A program made the translations under genes and the position numbers. Source: Anaerobacillus sp. (GTDB taxonomy: Bacteria; Bacillota; Bacilli; Bacillales; Anaerobacillaceae). Taken from it: a stretch of 6,664 nucleotides of DNA. The stretch lies in contig SKSA01000126.1 of the NCBI GenBank assembly GCA_007118195.1, positions 1-6,664 on the forward strand, in the 5' to 3' direction. Shown one piece after another: positions 1 through 6,590 of this stretch (position 1 is the stretch's first letter; each line of letters begins with the position of its first letter). Below the pieces are notes generated by a model. That model saw only the letters and a program-made list of their open reading frames with translations. It had not been told where the DNA came from and searched no databases.

Positions 1-989
1 ACTGAAATAATCGCTGTTAAACCTTCGCGAACATCATCACCAGTTAGGTTAGAATCATTATCCTTAAACAAGTTATTTTTACGAGCATAATCGTTAATCA
101 CGCGAGTTAAACCTGTTTTAAAACCAGATTCGTGAGTTCCACCTTCATGAGTATTAATGTTATTTGCGAATGAGTATATATTACTTGTATAGCTGTCATT
201 ATATTGAATCGCAACTTCGACGGTTAAACCATCTTTTTCTGCTTCAATAAAAATCGGTGGTTCGTGCAAAGGTTCACGAGTACGATTTAAATGCTCAACA
301 AATGATGCAATTCCACCTTCGTAAAAATATTCTTTCTTTTTTCCATCTTCTCGTTTATCTTCAATTAAAATTTTAAGTCCACGATTTAAAAAAGCTAACT
401 CTCGTAAACGAGTCGCTAAAATATCGAATTCATAAACGATCGTTTCCGTAAATATTTCTGTGTCTGGTTGGAAACGAATTATCGTTCCCCTTTTTTCGGT
501 ATTACCAACGACCGCAAGATCAGCCTCCGGTACACCACGATGATAACTTTGTTTATAGATCGTACCATCTCTATGAACTTCAACTTCTAAAGTGCTTGAT
601 AAGGCGTTAACCACTGATGCACCTACACCGTGCAAACCTCCTGATACTTTATAACCCCCACCGCCGAATTTACCACCCGCATGGAGCACTGTCATAATAA
701 CTTCAACAGCTGGACGTCCCATTTTTTCATGAATCCCAACAGGTATACCACGACCGTTATCAGTTACCGTAATACTATTGTCTTCCTCAATGGTGACCGA
801 AATGGTATCACAGTGACCAGCTAGTGCCTCATCTATACTATTATCTACGATCTCCCAAACTAAATGATGGAGTCCACGGCTACTAGTAGAACCAATATAC
901 ATCCCTGGGCGCTTTCTTACTGCTTCTAACCCTTCTAAAACCTGAATTTGACTTTCATCATAACTTTGTGATTGTTGTTCTAATGTCAA
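1..989 (-). CDS. gyrB: DNA gyrase subunit B, N-terminal part (runs off the window)
   Basis: GyrB is the ATPase subunit of DNA gyrase, which with GyrA introduces negative supercoils and relieves torsion ahead of the fork. About 329 codons are present, roughly half of the usual 640-residue protein. Visible are the GHKL ATPase domain and part of the transducer domain. Key sites are EIVDN at residues 46-50 (catalytic Glu46, Mg-binding Asn50), DNGRGIP at 77-83, LHAGGKF at 102-108 and GLHGVG at 119-124. The window ends just before the expected QTK loop. I chose the TTG start at 989, giving MTLEQQ, because GGGTGA lies five bases upstream. An in-frame GTG at 998 is possible, but its purine tract is too close. 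The gene follows remB across a 137-nt repeat-bearing gap. No strong promoter was seen there, so read-through from recF-remB is plausible. The family assignment is certain; the exact start is moderately sure. Confidence 0.96.
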   Translation of the reverse strand, partial: MTLEQQSQSYDESQIQVLEGLEAVRKRPGMYIGSTSSRGLHHLVWEIVDNSIDEALAGHCDTISVTIEEDNSITVTDNGRGIPVGIHEKMGRPAVEVIMTVLHAGGKFGGGGYKVSGGLHGVGASVVNALSSTLEVEVHRDGTIYKQSYHRGVPEADLAVVGNTEKRGTIIRFQPDTEIFTETIVYEFDILATRLRELAFLNRGLKILIEDKREDGKKKEYFYEGGIASFVEHLNRTREPLHEPPIFIEAEKDGLTVEVAIQYNDSYTSNIYSFANNINTHEGGTHESGFKTGLTRVINDYARKNNLFKDNDSNLTGDDVREGLTAIIS

Positions 990-1013
990 TTTCTTCACCC
1001 ACTTCTAAATTTA

Positions 1014-1125
1014 GAGTCTTGAGTTAAGAGTGTTGAGTGTTGAGTGTTGAGTTGTTTGAAAGAAACGCTTCGAAGCGCTACTTTTATGAACTCAAAACTC
1101 AAAACTCAAAACTCAAAATTCAAAA
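1014..1125. repeat. Heptad tandem repeats forming an imperfect inverted repeat
   Basis: Six heptads of the type GAGTNTT lie at 1014-1055, three of them exactly GAGTGTT (1028-1048). Five heptads of the type CTCAAAA lie at 1091-1125, the first four identical and the last TTCAAAA. The two arms are roughly complementary, with about one mismatch per heptad, so a long stem-loop is possible. The loop contains the perfect 12-bp palindrome CGCTTCGAAGCG at 1066-1077. The repeat starts directly after the remB stop codon and ends a few bases before the gyrB ribosome-binding region. No T-run follows the structure, so it is not an ordinary terminator. I infer a dispersed intergenic repeat; its role is unknown. 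Confidence 0.85.
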
Positions 1126-1126
1126 C

Positions 1127-1384
1127 TTACATATCTTCCATATCCGAAATAAAAAGTGCTCTGCGTTTTAATGTCGTTGATGAAATAGGGGAAAAGTAGA
1201 TTTTATCAGTGGTAATAACGATAGATTTGGTCGTATCTTCTGATATTTCCTCTACTTGTTTCGCTTGCTCATAGAAGTTTAAAAATTGTTCAGTTGTCTC
1301 TGAATCTTCTTTGACTTGACGATCTAAAATACAAATCACATCTTTAGAACGAATAACAGTGTCTCCACCTAAATGAACAAACAC
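1127..1384 (-). CDS. remB: RemB/YaaB, DUF370 small regulatory protein
   Basis: This 85-residue protein belongs to the RemA/RemB (DUF370) family. Its opening FVHLGGD, the central KSIVITTDKIYFSP and the SSTTLKRRA stretch match B. subtilis RemB (YaaB, 81 residues) in both order and spacing. In B. subtilis the gene lies between recF and gyrB, as here. RemB was described as a positive regulator of biofilm matrix genes, but its biochemistry is poorly defined; the paralogue RemA is a DNA-binding protein. I chose the GTG start at 1384 because GAGGTGG lies five bases before it and the product then begins MFVHLGG, like the family. The in-frame GTG at 1393 would add MAL but sits inside that ribosome-binding site. 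The site itself overlaps the recF stop codon, with a 10-nt gap, which suggests translational coupling to recF. No membrane segment or signal peptide is seen. Confidence 0.9.
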   Translation of the reverse strand: MFVHLGGDTVIRSKDVICILDRQVKEDSETTEQFLNFYEQAKQVEEISEDTTKSIVITTDKIYFSPISSTTLKRRALFISDMEDM

Positions 1385-1394
1385 TAAAGCCACC

Positions 1395-2510
1395 TCATTT
1401 CAGTTTTTTTATATTACCTTTTTCAACGATATACGTAGAAGCCTCTTTTAACGTATGATGATCTATACCATCGACACTTGTCGTAGTTACAAACGTTTGA
1501 ACTTTTCCTTGAATCGTATTTAATAAATGAGATTGACGATAATCGTCTAATTCTGAGAGAACATCATCCAACAATAAAATGGGATATTCACCTATTTTGT
1601 TGTAGATTAATTGTAACTCGGCCATTTTAACTGAAAGAGCGGTTGTTCGTTGCTGTCCTTGCGATCCAAATGTTTGAACGTCTCTTCCATTGACTAAAAA
1701 TAAGAGATCGTCTCGGTGCGGTCCAATTAATGATGTTCCACGTTCAATCTCCTTGTCTTTTATTTTAGCAAAATTTTCTTCTAGCTCTTCTTCTATTTTC
1801 GACAATTCTGTCGTTTCTGATACCTTAATAGACGGTTTATATTGTAAACTTAAATTTTCTAACCCTCTACTAATGTCCTCGTGAATTGGCTTTGCCCATT
1901 TTTCAAGCAAACCAAGAAATTCGTAGCGCTTCAAAATGACTTTAGCAGCATTTTCAATAAGCTGGTAAGTTAATATATCTAGTAAGCCATCATCAGTCTT
2001 TTTCCTTTGTAAATTTTTTAAAAGATGATTTCTTTGTTGTAATATTTTATAGTACAAAGCTAAATGATAAAGATAAACAGGGTTGATTTGTCCCATTTCC
2101 ATATCGATAAAACGACGGCGCACCTGAGGGCTTCCTTTTACGAGATTTAAATCCTCAGGTGCAAACATGACAATATTTAAAGCGCCAATATATTCACTTA
2201 ATTTCCGTTGTTCTAAACGATTCAATTTTACTTTTTTCCCCTTGTTAGAAATAATCACTTCTAAACTTAAAGGACCCGTTCGTTTTTGGACTCTACCTTC
2301 TATTTTAGCATATTCTGCATCCCAATAAATCAACTCTCTATCACGGGTCGTTCGGTGTGATTTCGCTAAACCGAGTACGTAAATAGACTCCATGATATTC
2401 GTTTTTCCTTGGGCGTTTTCACCTAAAATGACATTTACGTTATTGTCAAATGTTACTTGTTCTTTAGTATAGTTCCGATAATTAGTTAATGTTAGATCGT
2501 TAATATGCAA
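1395..2510 (-). CDS. recF: DNA replication and repair protein RecF
   Basis: RecF is an SMC/ABC-type ATPase that acts with RecO and RecR to load RecA at single-strand gaps and stalled forks. The 371-residue product has the expected family length (370 in B. subtilis). The Walker A motif GENAQGKT is at residues 30-37, the ABC signature region GSQGQQRTT at 282-290, and the Walker B/D-loop [13 protein letters not shown] at 311-323. The [13 protein letters not shown] stretch at 122-134 is also typical. I chose the TTG start at 2510, giving [14 protein letters not shown], because GAGG lies eight bases upstream and the N-terminus then matches the family. A TTG at 2534 would add eight residues and overlap the yaaA stop as TTGA, but has little ribosome-binding sequence. 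The gene lies 20 nt after yaaA and 10 nt before remB, so it is probably in one operon with both. Confidence 0.97.
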   Translation of the reverse strand: MHINDLTLTNYRNYTKEQVTFDNNVNVILGENAQGKTNIMESIYVLGLAKSHRTTRDRELIYWDAEYAKIEGRVQKRTGPLSLEVIISNKGKKVKLNRLEQRKLSEYIGALNIVMFAPEDLNLVKGSPQVRRRFIDMEMGQINPVYLYHLALYYKILQQRNHLLKNLQRKKTDDGLLDILTYQLIENAAKVILKRYEFLGLLEKWAKPIHEDISRGLENLSLQYKPSIKVSETTELSKIEEELEENFAKIKDKEIERGTSLIGPHRDDLLFLVNGRDVQTFGSQGQQRTTALSVKMAELQLIYNKIGEYPILLLDDVLSELDDYRQSHLLNTIQGKVQTFVTTTSVDGIDHHTLKEASTYIVEKGNIKKLK

Positions 2511-2530
2511 AGACTTTCCCTCGCTAAACT

Positions 2531-2755
2531 TCAATGATCTTTTGAAACAATACGAAATGTACCGTGAGATGGAATCGTAATCACATCACCGTTATATAAC
2601 TTTTTCCCTCGTCTATTTTCAAATTCATTATTTAAAAACACTTCATGTTCACTTAAAAACCACTTCGCCATACCACCAGTATCAATTAATCCTATCTCTT
2701 TTAACATTTGTCCTAATGTAATATACGTTGACGAAATATTTACTTCTGTTTCCAA
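2531..2755 (-). CDS. yaaA: S4 domain-containing protein YaaA
   Basis: This is a 74-residue S4-like RNA-binding protein. Residues 12-38 ([12 protein letters not shown], then [13 protein letters not shown]) and the [14 protein letters not shown] stretch at 46-59 are the conserved S4 core. They match B. subtilis YaaA (71 residues), which occupies the same place between dnaN and recF. The B. subtilis protein has been linked to ribosome large-subunit assembly; that link is family knowledge and cannot be seen in the sequence. The start is TTG at 2755, supported by GAAGGTG six bases upstream. yaaA is the first gene after an unusually long gap that carries its own candidate promoter and a 150-nt leader, so it probably heads a yaaA-recF-remB(-gyrB) transcript. 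The stop lies 20 nt before recF. Identity is strong; function remains modestly understood. Confidence 0.93.
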   Translation of the reverse strand: METEVNISSTYITLGQMLKEIGLIDTGGMAKWFLSEHEVFLNNEFENRRGKKLYNGDVITIPSHGTFRIVSKDH

Positions 2756-2906
2756 TTGTTACACCTTCTTTCAACTGTTAGGGAATTTTTATTTTCTTAC
2801 TAAAAGCTTTCCCCAACATTAGCCTTGTATGTTTTTATTCACTTAAGGCTGGTAAAAATATTGTTGCTACAAGATCTTTTTTTAGACGTCCTATTAATTC
2901 CCTAAC
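2756..2906 (-). promoter_or_regulatory. Candidate structured leader of yaaA bracketed by an 11-bp inverted repeat
   Basis: AATTCCCTAAC at 2896-2906 and GTTAGGGAATT at 2777-2787 (plus-strand readings) are perfect 11-bp complements, 130 bp end to end. If transcription starts a few bases after the TACAAT at 2911-2916, the 5' end of the mRNA would pair with the segment just upstream of the yaaA ribosome-binding site. An inner stem, AGCCTT at 2821-2826 with AAGGCT at 2845-2850, lies within; its flanking wobble pairs fit the plus strand better, which counts against a purely minus-strand RNA. The region matches no riboswitch or T-box I recognise. Alternatively it is a small terminal-inverted-repeat element. 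Confidence 0.4.
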
Positions 2907-2910
2907 TTAC

Positions 2911-2939
2911 ATTGTACTAAAATAGGGGAATGAACACAA
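2911..2939 (-). promoter_or_regulatory. Candidate sigma-A promoter for yaaA-recF-remB
   Basis: On the minus strand TTGTGT (2934-2939) and TACAAT (2911-2916) are separated by exactly 17 bases. The -10 matches five of six consensus positions, while the -35 has only its TTG. A very AT-rich stretch lies just upstream (2941-2980) and could act as an UP element. The dnaN terminator further upstream makes a separate promoter here likely. It is predicted from sequence only. Confidence 0.5.
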
Positions 2940-2983
2940 TTGAAACTACTAATTAATAAACTAAATTTGATTTTAAAAAAACA

Positions 2984-3227
2984 TCATGACGGCTCCCCGT
3001 CACCATCTAGAATGTAAATGCTGGCCGTTTTCTCTCGCTTCACTGTAAAGCTACTGACCTCAATCACATCATGTGATACTTCTTAGAGAATTCATCGTGC
3101 AGCTTTGCGACGAGTAACCGCAGGAGCACCCTCTATCGACCTTTAGAGGCTTGCTCGAAAAACTCAGCCAGCATAAATGTATTTACATACAAAACCCTCA
3201 TGGCGGCATGCTTGCCGCCACCATCTA
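2984..3227. repeat. Structured intergenic element flanked by two related hairpins in direct orientation
   Basis: Two copies of a hairpin repeat bound this element. Copy 1 (2984-3009) and copy 2 (3198-3227) share TCATGRCGGC, a variable loop, and CCGYCACCATCTA. Copy 2 forms an 8-bp stem, TGGCGGCA with TGCCGCCA. Between them, ATGCTGGC (3018-3025) pairs with GCCAGCAT (3167-3174) to enclose a branched interior. That interior includes GAGCA/TGCTC plus CCTCTA/TAGAGG (3124-3156), a bulged hairpin at 3095-3113, ATCACA/TGTGAT (3063-3077) and GCTTC/AAAGC (3037-3051). In the last stem, and in an extra outer pair of copy 1, a C/A mismatch on the plus strand becomes a G-U wobble on the minus strand, which favours a minus-strand RNA. 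It has no open reading frame of note. It is more GC-rich than its flanks and could be a dispersed repeat or a small RNA; I do not recognise the family. Confidence 0.6.
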
Positions 3228-3250
3228 ATATGGAAAAGTCAGGTTTTTCT

Positions 3251-3290
3251 TTTCCAACTTTCCAACTTTCCAACTAACCAACAAACCAAC
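3251..3290. repeat. Octamer tandem repeat (TTTCCAAC x3, then two variants)
   Basis: Five consecutive 8-bp units are present: TTTCCAAC three times (3251-3274), then TAACCAAC and AAACCAAC. The first unit also forms the 3' arm of a TGGAAAAG/CTTTTCCA stem with 3231-3238. The units lie between the dnaN terminator and the structured element at 2984-3227. No function is evident; a slippage-generated repeat is the simplest reading. Confidence 0.75.
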
Positions 3291-3301
3291 CTTTCCCATA
3301 C

Positions 3302-3327
3302 AAAAGAGCCAAGTAAATGCTTGGCTC
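3302..3327 (-). terminator. Rho-independent terminator of dnaN
   Basis: GAGCCAAG (3306-3313) and CTTGGCTC (3320-3327) form a perfect 8-bp GC-containing stem with a six-base loop, 46 bases past the dnaN stop. On the minus strand the stem is followed by TTTTGTAT. An eight-base A-run at 3328-3335 on the plus strand becomes a T-run before the stem when read from dnaN. The short T-tract after the stem makes termination efficiency uncertain. Confidence 0.75.
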
Positions 3328-3373
3328 AAAAAAAAGGATGAAATTGTTATATTAGGATTTATTAAAGTGATTC

Positions 3374-4516
3374 TTAATACGTACGCACTGGTGAAAATAA
3401 GTGTAAACTATTTTCATGATCAACAGGCCTTACTAAAAACGGACTCATCGCTCCAGTGAAAGAAACTTTTATTTCAGAGCTTTCAATAATTTTTAAAGCA
3501 TCAATAATGTTTTTACCGTTAAAAGAAATCCGTAATTCTTCGCCATTTATTTGCTTCGTAACAATTTTCTCAGTAACTTTTCCAATTTCAGGGGTAACTG
3601 ACGTAATCTCTATTTCTCCATCACCCAAGGTTTTTAAATTAACGACATTGTTTTTGCCATCACGAGAGAGAAGTAAAGCACGTTCAATTGCTTGTAAAAA
3701 ACCTTTCGTTTCTAAATATATTTCAGTTTTTGAATGTTGCGGAATCATATTATTTGTTGCTGGATAATTCCCATCTAGCAACCTTGAGAAAAATAATAAG
3801 TTTTTCGATTTAAACAAAATTTGATTTTCAGTAACGACAATATTTAACAGTTCACTATTATCTTCAATAATTTTGTTTAATTCACTTAAACTCTTCCCTG
3901 GAATAACTACATTACTAAAATTCAACCCATCAATATTTGTTTCAATCGTCGCTTTTCTCATCGCAAGACGGTGACTATCTGTTGCAGTACAGGTTAATAA
4001 CCCATTATCGACTTGCCAGTTTACACCTGTCAAGATAGGACGTGTTTCTGCAGTTGACACGGCAAATCCAGTTTGTCGAATAATATTTTTTAGTAAATCA
4101 TTTTGGATTTGAAAAATATTTTCTTCTTCGATTTGTGGCAACCGTGGGTATTCTTCAGGATCCAACCCGTTTAAATTAAAAACGGATGAGCCAGATCGTA
4201 ACGTTGTTGAAAATTGATCTTGAACGATGATTTCTACTTTATCTTCAGGTAATTTTTTTACTATCTCAGTAAAGAACTTTGCTTGAAGGACAATACTTCC
4301 TTCTTCAATAATTTGAACTAATTGTTGATCATCTTCTTCAATTGGAATAAAGCATTCAATGGAAATATCTGAATCGCTACCTGTTAATGTAACTCCTTCA
4401 TGGTCCGCTACTATTTTTATTCCCGTTAAAATTGGAATGGTTGTTCTAGATGAGATTGCTTTTGAGACGTGCTGTACGCTATGAACAAAATAGTCACGAT
4501 TTATGACAAATTGCAT
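3374..4516 (-). CDS. dnaN: DNA polymerase III beta subunit (sliding clamp)
   Basis: DnaN is the ring-shaped processivity clamp that tethers DNA polymerases and many repair proteins to DNA. The 380-residue product has normal length (378 in B. subtilis) and should fold as three similar clamp domains, about residues 1-125, 126-250 and 251-380. Recognisable landmarks are the N-terminal QFVINRDYF, RTTIPILTGIKI near residue 30, GFAVSTAETRPILTGVNW in domain 2, and the C-terminal FLVRPVD...SPVRTY, which lines the client-peptide pocket in this family. The ATG start has a strong AGGAGG seven bases upstream; it is the only clear ATG start in the window. The gene lies 292 nt after dnaA, separated from it by the unwinding half of the origin. 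It is followed by an intrinsic terminator. No truncation or unusual residue is apparent. Confidence 0.98.
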   Translation of the reverse strand: MQFVINRDYFVHSVQHVSKAISSRTTIPILTGIKIVADHEGVTLTGSDSDISIECFIPIEEDDQQLVQIIEEGSIVLQAKFFTEIVKKLPEDKVEIIVQDQFSTTLRSGSSVFNLNGLDPEEYPRLPQIEEENIFQIQNDLLKNIIRQTGFAVSTAETRPILTGVNWQVDNGLLTCTATDSHRLAMRKATIETNIDGLNFSNVVIPGKSLSELNKIIEDNSELLNIVVTENQILFKSKNLLFFSRLLDGNYPATNNMIPQHSKTEIYLETKGFLQAIERALLLSRDGKNNVVNLKTLGDGEIEITSVTPEIGKVTEKIVTKQINGEELRISFNGKNIIDALKIIESSEIKVSFTGAMSPFLVRPVDHENSLHLFSPVRTY

Positions 4517-4529
4517 TATTTTCCCTCCT

Positions 4530-4604
4530 GAAATTCTCTTTAAAATAATCTTTTAAAAATCTTAATAATTAGTAGTTATATTTATTATTTTTTTTAATAA
4601 AAAA
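4530..4604. other. DNA unwinding element of oriC (AT-rich)
   Basis: This stretch is almost pure A/T with long A and T runs, lying between the DnaA-trios and the dnaN ribosome-binding site. In Bacillus the strands first open at an AT-rich segment in this position. It also contains weak promoter-like matches on the minus strand, which in DNA of this composition carry little weight. Confidence 0.7.
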
Positions 4605-4623
4605 CAGTAATAATAGTAATAGT
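4605..4623. promoter_or_regulatory. DnaA-trio array (origin unwinding motif)
   Basis: Read 3' to 5' on the plus strand from the DnaA boxes, 4622 to 4608 gives GAT, AAT, GAT, AAT, AAT, followed by a degenerate GAC. This is the 3'-(G/A)AT-5' trinucleotide series on which DnaA forms a single-strand filament. The array begins three bases from the nearest DnaA-box-like sequence, with a short AGC spacer, and runs into the AT-rich element, in the same order as the B. subtilis basal unwinding system. Confidence 0.8.
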
Positions 4624-4626
4624 GCT

Positions 4627-4718
4627 TGTGGAAATGTGGACAACTCCATTTTTCGTAGTCTCGCTTTAGTTTTGCACATGTTGATAAGGTGTGCGTAAGC
4701 CGGACAGAGTTATCAACA
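4627..4718. other. DnaA-box cluster in the dnaA-dnaN intergenic origin
   Basis: There are four near-matches to TTATCCACA. TTGTCCACA (4635-4643, minus strand, one mismatch) and ATTTCCACA (4627-4635, minus strand, two mismatches) sit back to back beside the DnaA-trios. TTATCAACA (4679-4687, minus strand) and TTATCAACA (4710-4718, plus strand) each differ at one base and face each other. None is perfect. The arrangement matches the downstream half of a bipartite Bacillus-type oriC, where the box pair nearest the trios loads DnaA for strand opening. The rest of 4719-4808, up to dnaA, shows no box or terminator I can support. Confidence 0.8.
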
Positions 4719-4808
4719 AATTCCCCAAAAAAAATTTTCGTATCGGATGATGGATGTTGAAAAATAGAAACCTGAAAGTATTGATTTAAATTAAGCTACA
4801 GTCAAAAA

Positions 4809-6161
4809 TTACACTTTTAACTGTTCTTTAATTTCTTCAATTTGTTTTTGGAACTCAATATCACTGCTTAATAGTTTAGATATTTTTTCGTGAGCATGGA
4901 TGACTGTTGTATGGTCCCTTCCACCAAATTCATTTCCGATTTTCGGTAACGAAAATTCAGTAAGTTCTCTGGATAAATACATCGCAATCTGTCTTGGAAA
5001 AGCTACACTTTTCGTACGTTTTTTCGCTTTAAAGTCATCTAACTTAACATTAAAATAATCGCCAACTACTTTTTGAATATCAATGATGGTAATCACTTTA
5101 GGTTTGGAATTTGGAATAATATCTTTTAAGGCAATCGCAGCTAAATCAGCATTCATATCTTGATTTATTAATGATGAATAAGCGACTACTCGAATAAGTG
5201 CTCCTTCTAATTCCCTAATATTAGTGTCGATTTGATTCGCGATATAAAGCATTACTTCATTAGGGATATCAAGGTTTTCAGCTTTTGCTTTTTTTCTTAA
5301 AATCGCAATTCTCGTTTCTAAATCTGGCGGTGTAATATCAGTGATTAGCCCCCATTCAAAACGTGATCTTAGGCGATCTTCTAAAGTTGGAATTTCTTTA
5401 GGAGGTCGATCACTAGAGATAACAATTTGTTTGCTGTCATCATGTAACGCATTAAATGTATGGAAAAATTCTTCTTGGGTTTGTTCTTTTCCAGCCAAGA
5501 ATTGAATATCATCAATTAATAAAACATCGACATTTCGATATTTATTGCGAAAATTTACGGCTCGGTTGTCACGAATCGAGTTAATAAATTCATTCGTGAA
5601 TTTTTCTGAAGATAAATATACAACTTTTGCGTTTGGATTATGTTCAATAACGTAATGACCAATAGCATGCATTAAATGGGTTTTCCCTAGGCCGACTCCA
5701 CCATAAATAAAAAGTGGATTATAGGCTTTGGCTGGCGCTTCAGCAACGGCTAGTGATGCAGCGTGGGCAAATCTATTACCAGCTCCGATAACAAAAGTAT
5801 TAAATGTATACTTCGGATTAAGCATATTTTTCGGAATTGGATCGTTTGTATAAATTACTTCTTGCTCAGCTTTTGCAGCTTTCTCTACCATTTGTTCCTG
5901 CTCTTCTTCAATATTTTGTGGAATAACAATTTTCACTTTTAGTTCTGCACCAGTAATATCTTGAAGTGTTTCACCAATAAATTTAATATAGCGGTTTTCT
6001 AACCAATCTCTTGCAAATTCATTAGGAGCAGTAATCGTTATCGTATCATCTTGAATTATTTCTGCTTTTGTCGCTTTCAACCAAGTATCGAAGCTCGGTT
6101 TACTCACTTTTGCTTCCATTTCTTGTAGCGCTTTATCCCATAAGTCGCTAATATTTTGCAA
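4809..6161 (-). CDS. dnaA: Chromosomal replication initiator protein DnaA
   Basis: DnaA binds origin boxes, forms an ATP-dependent filament and opens oriC. The 450-residue protein has all four domains: domain I, residues 1-80 ([11 protein letters not shown]; helicase and regulator contacts); a short acidic linker about 83-110; an AAA+ core about 114-335; and the DNA-binding domain about 350-450. Walker A GGVGLGKT is at 154-161, Walker B LLIDD at 214-218, the arginine-finger candidate Arg267 in RLRSRFEWG, sensor II NIRELEG at 314-320, and the DnaA signature [14 protein letters not shown] at 413-426. The TTG start is supported by AAGGAGG seven bases upstream and by the N-terminus MQNISDLW, which matches B. 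subtilis MENILDLW. DnaA boxes lie on both sides of the gene, so autoregulation is likely. No terminator separates it from dnaN, so co-transcription is plausible. Confidence 0.99.
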   Translation of the reverse strand: MQNISDLWDKALQEMEAKVSKPSFDTWLKATKAEIIQDDTITITAPNEFARDWLENRYIKFIGETLQDITGAELKVKIVIPQNIEEEQEQMVEKAAKAEQEVIYTNDPIPKNMLNPKYTFNTFVIGAGNRFAHAASLAVAEAPAKAYNPLFIYGGVGLGKTHLMHAIGHYVIEHNPNAKVVYLSSEKFTNEFINSIRDNRAVNFRNKYRNVDVLLIDDIQFLAGKEQTQEEFFHTFNALHDDSKQIVISSDRPPKEIPTLEDRLRSRFEWGLITDITPPDLETRIAILRKKAKAENLDIPNEVMLYIANQIDTNIRELEGALIRVVAYSSLINQDMNADLAAIALKDIIPNSKPKVITIIDIQKVVGDYFNVKLDDFKAKKRTKSVAFPRQIAMYLSRELTEFSLPKIGNEFGGRDHTTVIHAHEKISKLLSSDIEFQKQIEEIKEQLKV

Positions 6162-6213
6162 AATGCTCCCTCCTTACTAAAAAAATCATGACGAAATATA
6201 GCGGATTTATTGC

Positions 6214-6242
6214 AATATAGGCATTGTACAACCTTTGTACAA
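6214..6242 (-). promoter_or_regulatory. Candidate dnaA promoter with overlapping twin TTGTACAA dyad
   Basis: On the minus strand TTGTAC (6237-6242) and TATATT (6214-6219) are 17 bases apart, placing the start site about 45 nt before the dnaA codon. The -10 is good and the -35 has only TTG. The palindromic octamer TTGTACAA occurs twice (6224-6231 and 6235-6242), 11 bp start to start, and the whole is a 9-bp inverted repeat, GCATTGTAC/GTACAATGC (6221-6245). Its overlap with the -35 and spacer suggests an operator. An alternative promoter uses TACAAT inside the dyad as -10. Confidence 0.5.
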
Positions 6243-6383
6243 TGCAAACGAATACCGCTGAATAAATATTAAATTAACAATAGTTGTGGAAATATATATA
6301 ATATAGTAGAAAAATGTAGAATACAAGTTTATAAACAACATTGTGGAAAACCAATAAACACCATCGGAAAAATGTCCACAATG

Positions 6384-6392
6384 TTATCCACA
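6384..6392 (+). other. Perfect DnaA box TTATCCACA
   Basis: An exact match to the consensus 9-mer. The weaker ATGTCCACA lies immediately upstream (6372-6380) in the same orientation, giving a 12-bp start-to-start tandem. Confidence 0.9.
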
Positions 6393-6488
6393 GGATGTGA
6401 GTAACTTTAGTGACCAAAAAAATATCCACTAGTGAAAACATAACTATAATATCAGAAAAAACCTTGGTGTGCAATGCTTTTGGGGCAC

Positions 6489-6497
6489 TTATCCACA
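6489..6497 (+). other. Perfect DnaA box TTATCCACA
   Basis: An exact match to the consensus 9-mer, in the same orientation as the box at 6384-6392 and 105 bases from it, with TTGTCCACA 34 bases further on. Confidence 0.9.
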
Positions 6498-6583
6498 ACA
6501 TTCAACCCCTTGTGTTTTAAAATTGTCCACAATACAAGATGCTGTGTGAAACTTGTCGATAACTGGGGAAGAAGATGAAAGTG

Positions 6584-6590
6584 TGTCAAA
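6584..6590 (+). promoter_or_regulatory. Possible Spo0A box (TGTCAAA)
   Basis: Matches the TGTCRAA core bound by Spo0A and lies four bases from a DnaA-box-like sequence at 6595-6603. Seven-base matches arise easily by chance, so support comes mainly from position within oriC. Confidence 0.35.

Noticed and set aside
990..998. Upstream GTG start for gyrB
   Set aside because: Its purine-rich tract abuts the codon without proper spacing. It remains a possible alternative.
1014..1125. CRISPR array or terminator
   Set aside because: Units are seven bases with no spacers, and no T-run follows the stem.
1385..1393. Upstream GTG start for remB
   Set aside because: It lies in the ribosome-binding sequence used by the GTG at 1384 and would add three non-family residues.
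1690..1884. Plus-strand ORF of 64 codons
   Set aside because: It lies wholly inside recF on the opposite strand, has no recognisable domain and is best explained as a shadow.
2511..2534. Upstream TTG start for recF overlapping the yaaA stop
   Set aside because: It would add eight residues absent from the family, while the TTG at 2510 has a better ribosome-binding site and restores the usual N-terminus.
2756..2906. T-box or known riboswitch upstream of yaaA
   Set aside because: No T-box core sequence, specifier stem or familiar aptamer motif could be found.
2907..3300. Hidden small protein gene in the dnaN-yaaA gap
   Set aside because: The frames I read through the structured element on the minus strand meet stops quickly, and the dense stem-forming sequence fits RNA or repeat better than coding.
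3456..3767. Plus-strand ORF of 103 codons
   Set aside because: It is antisense to the conserved C-terminal part of dnaN and resembles no family.
6274..6501. Minus-strand ORF of 75 codons, hydrophobic
   Set aside because: It spans the DnaA-box cluster, its hydrophobicity follows from AT-rich composition, and no ribosome-binding site was seen.
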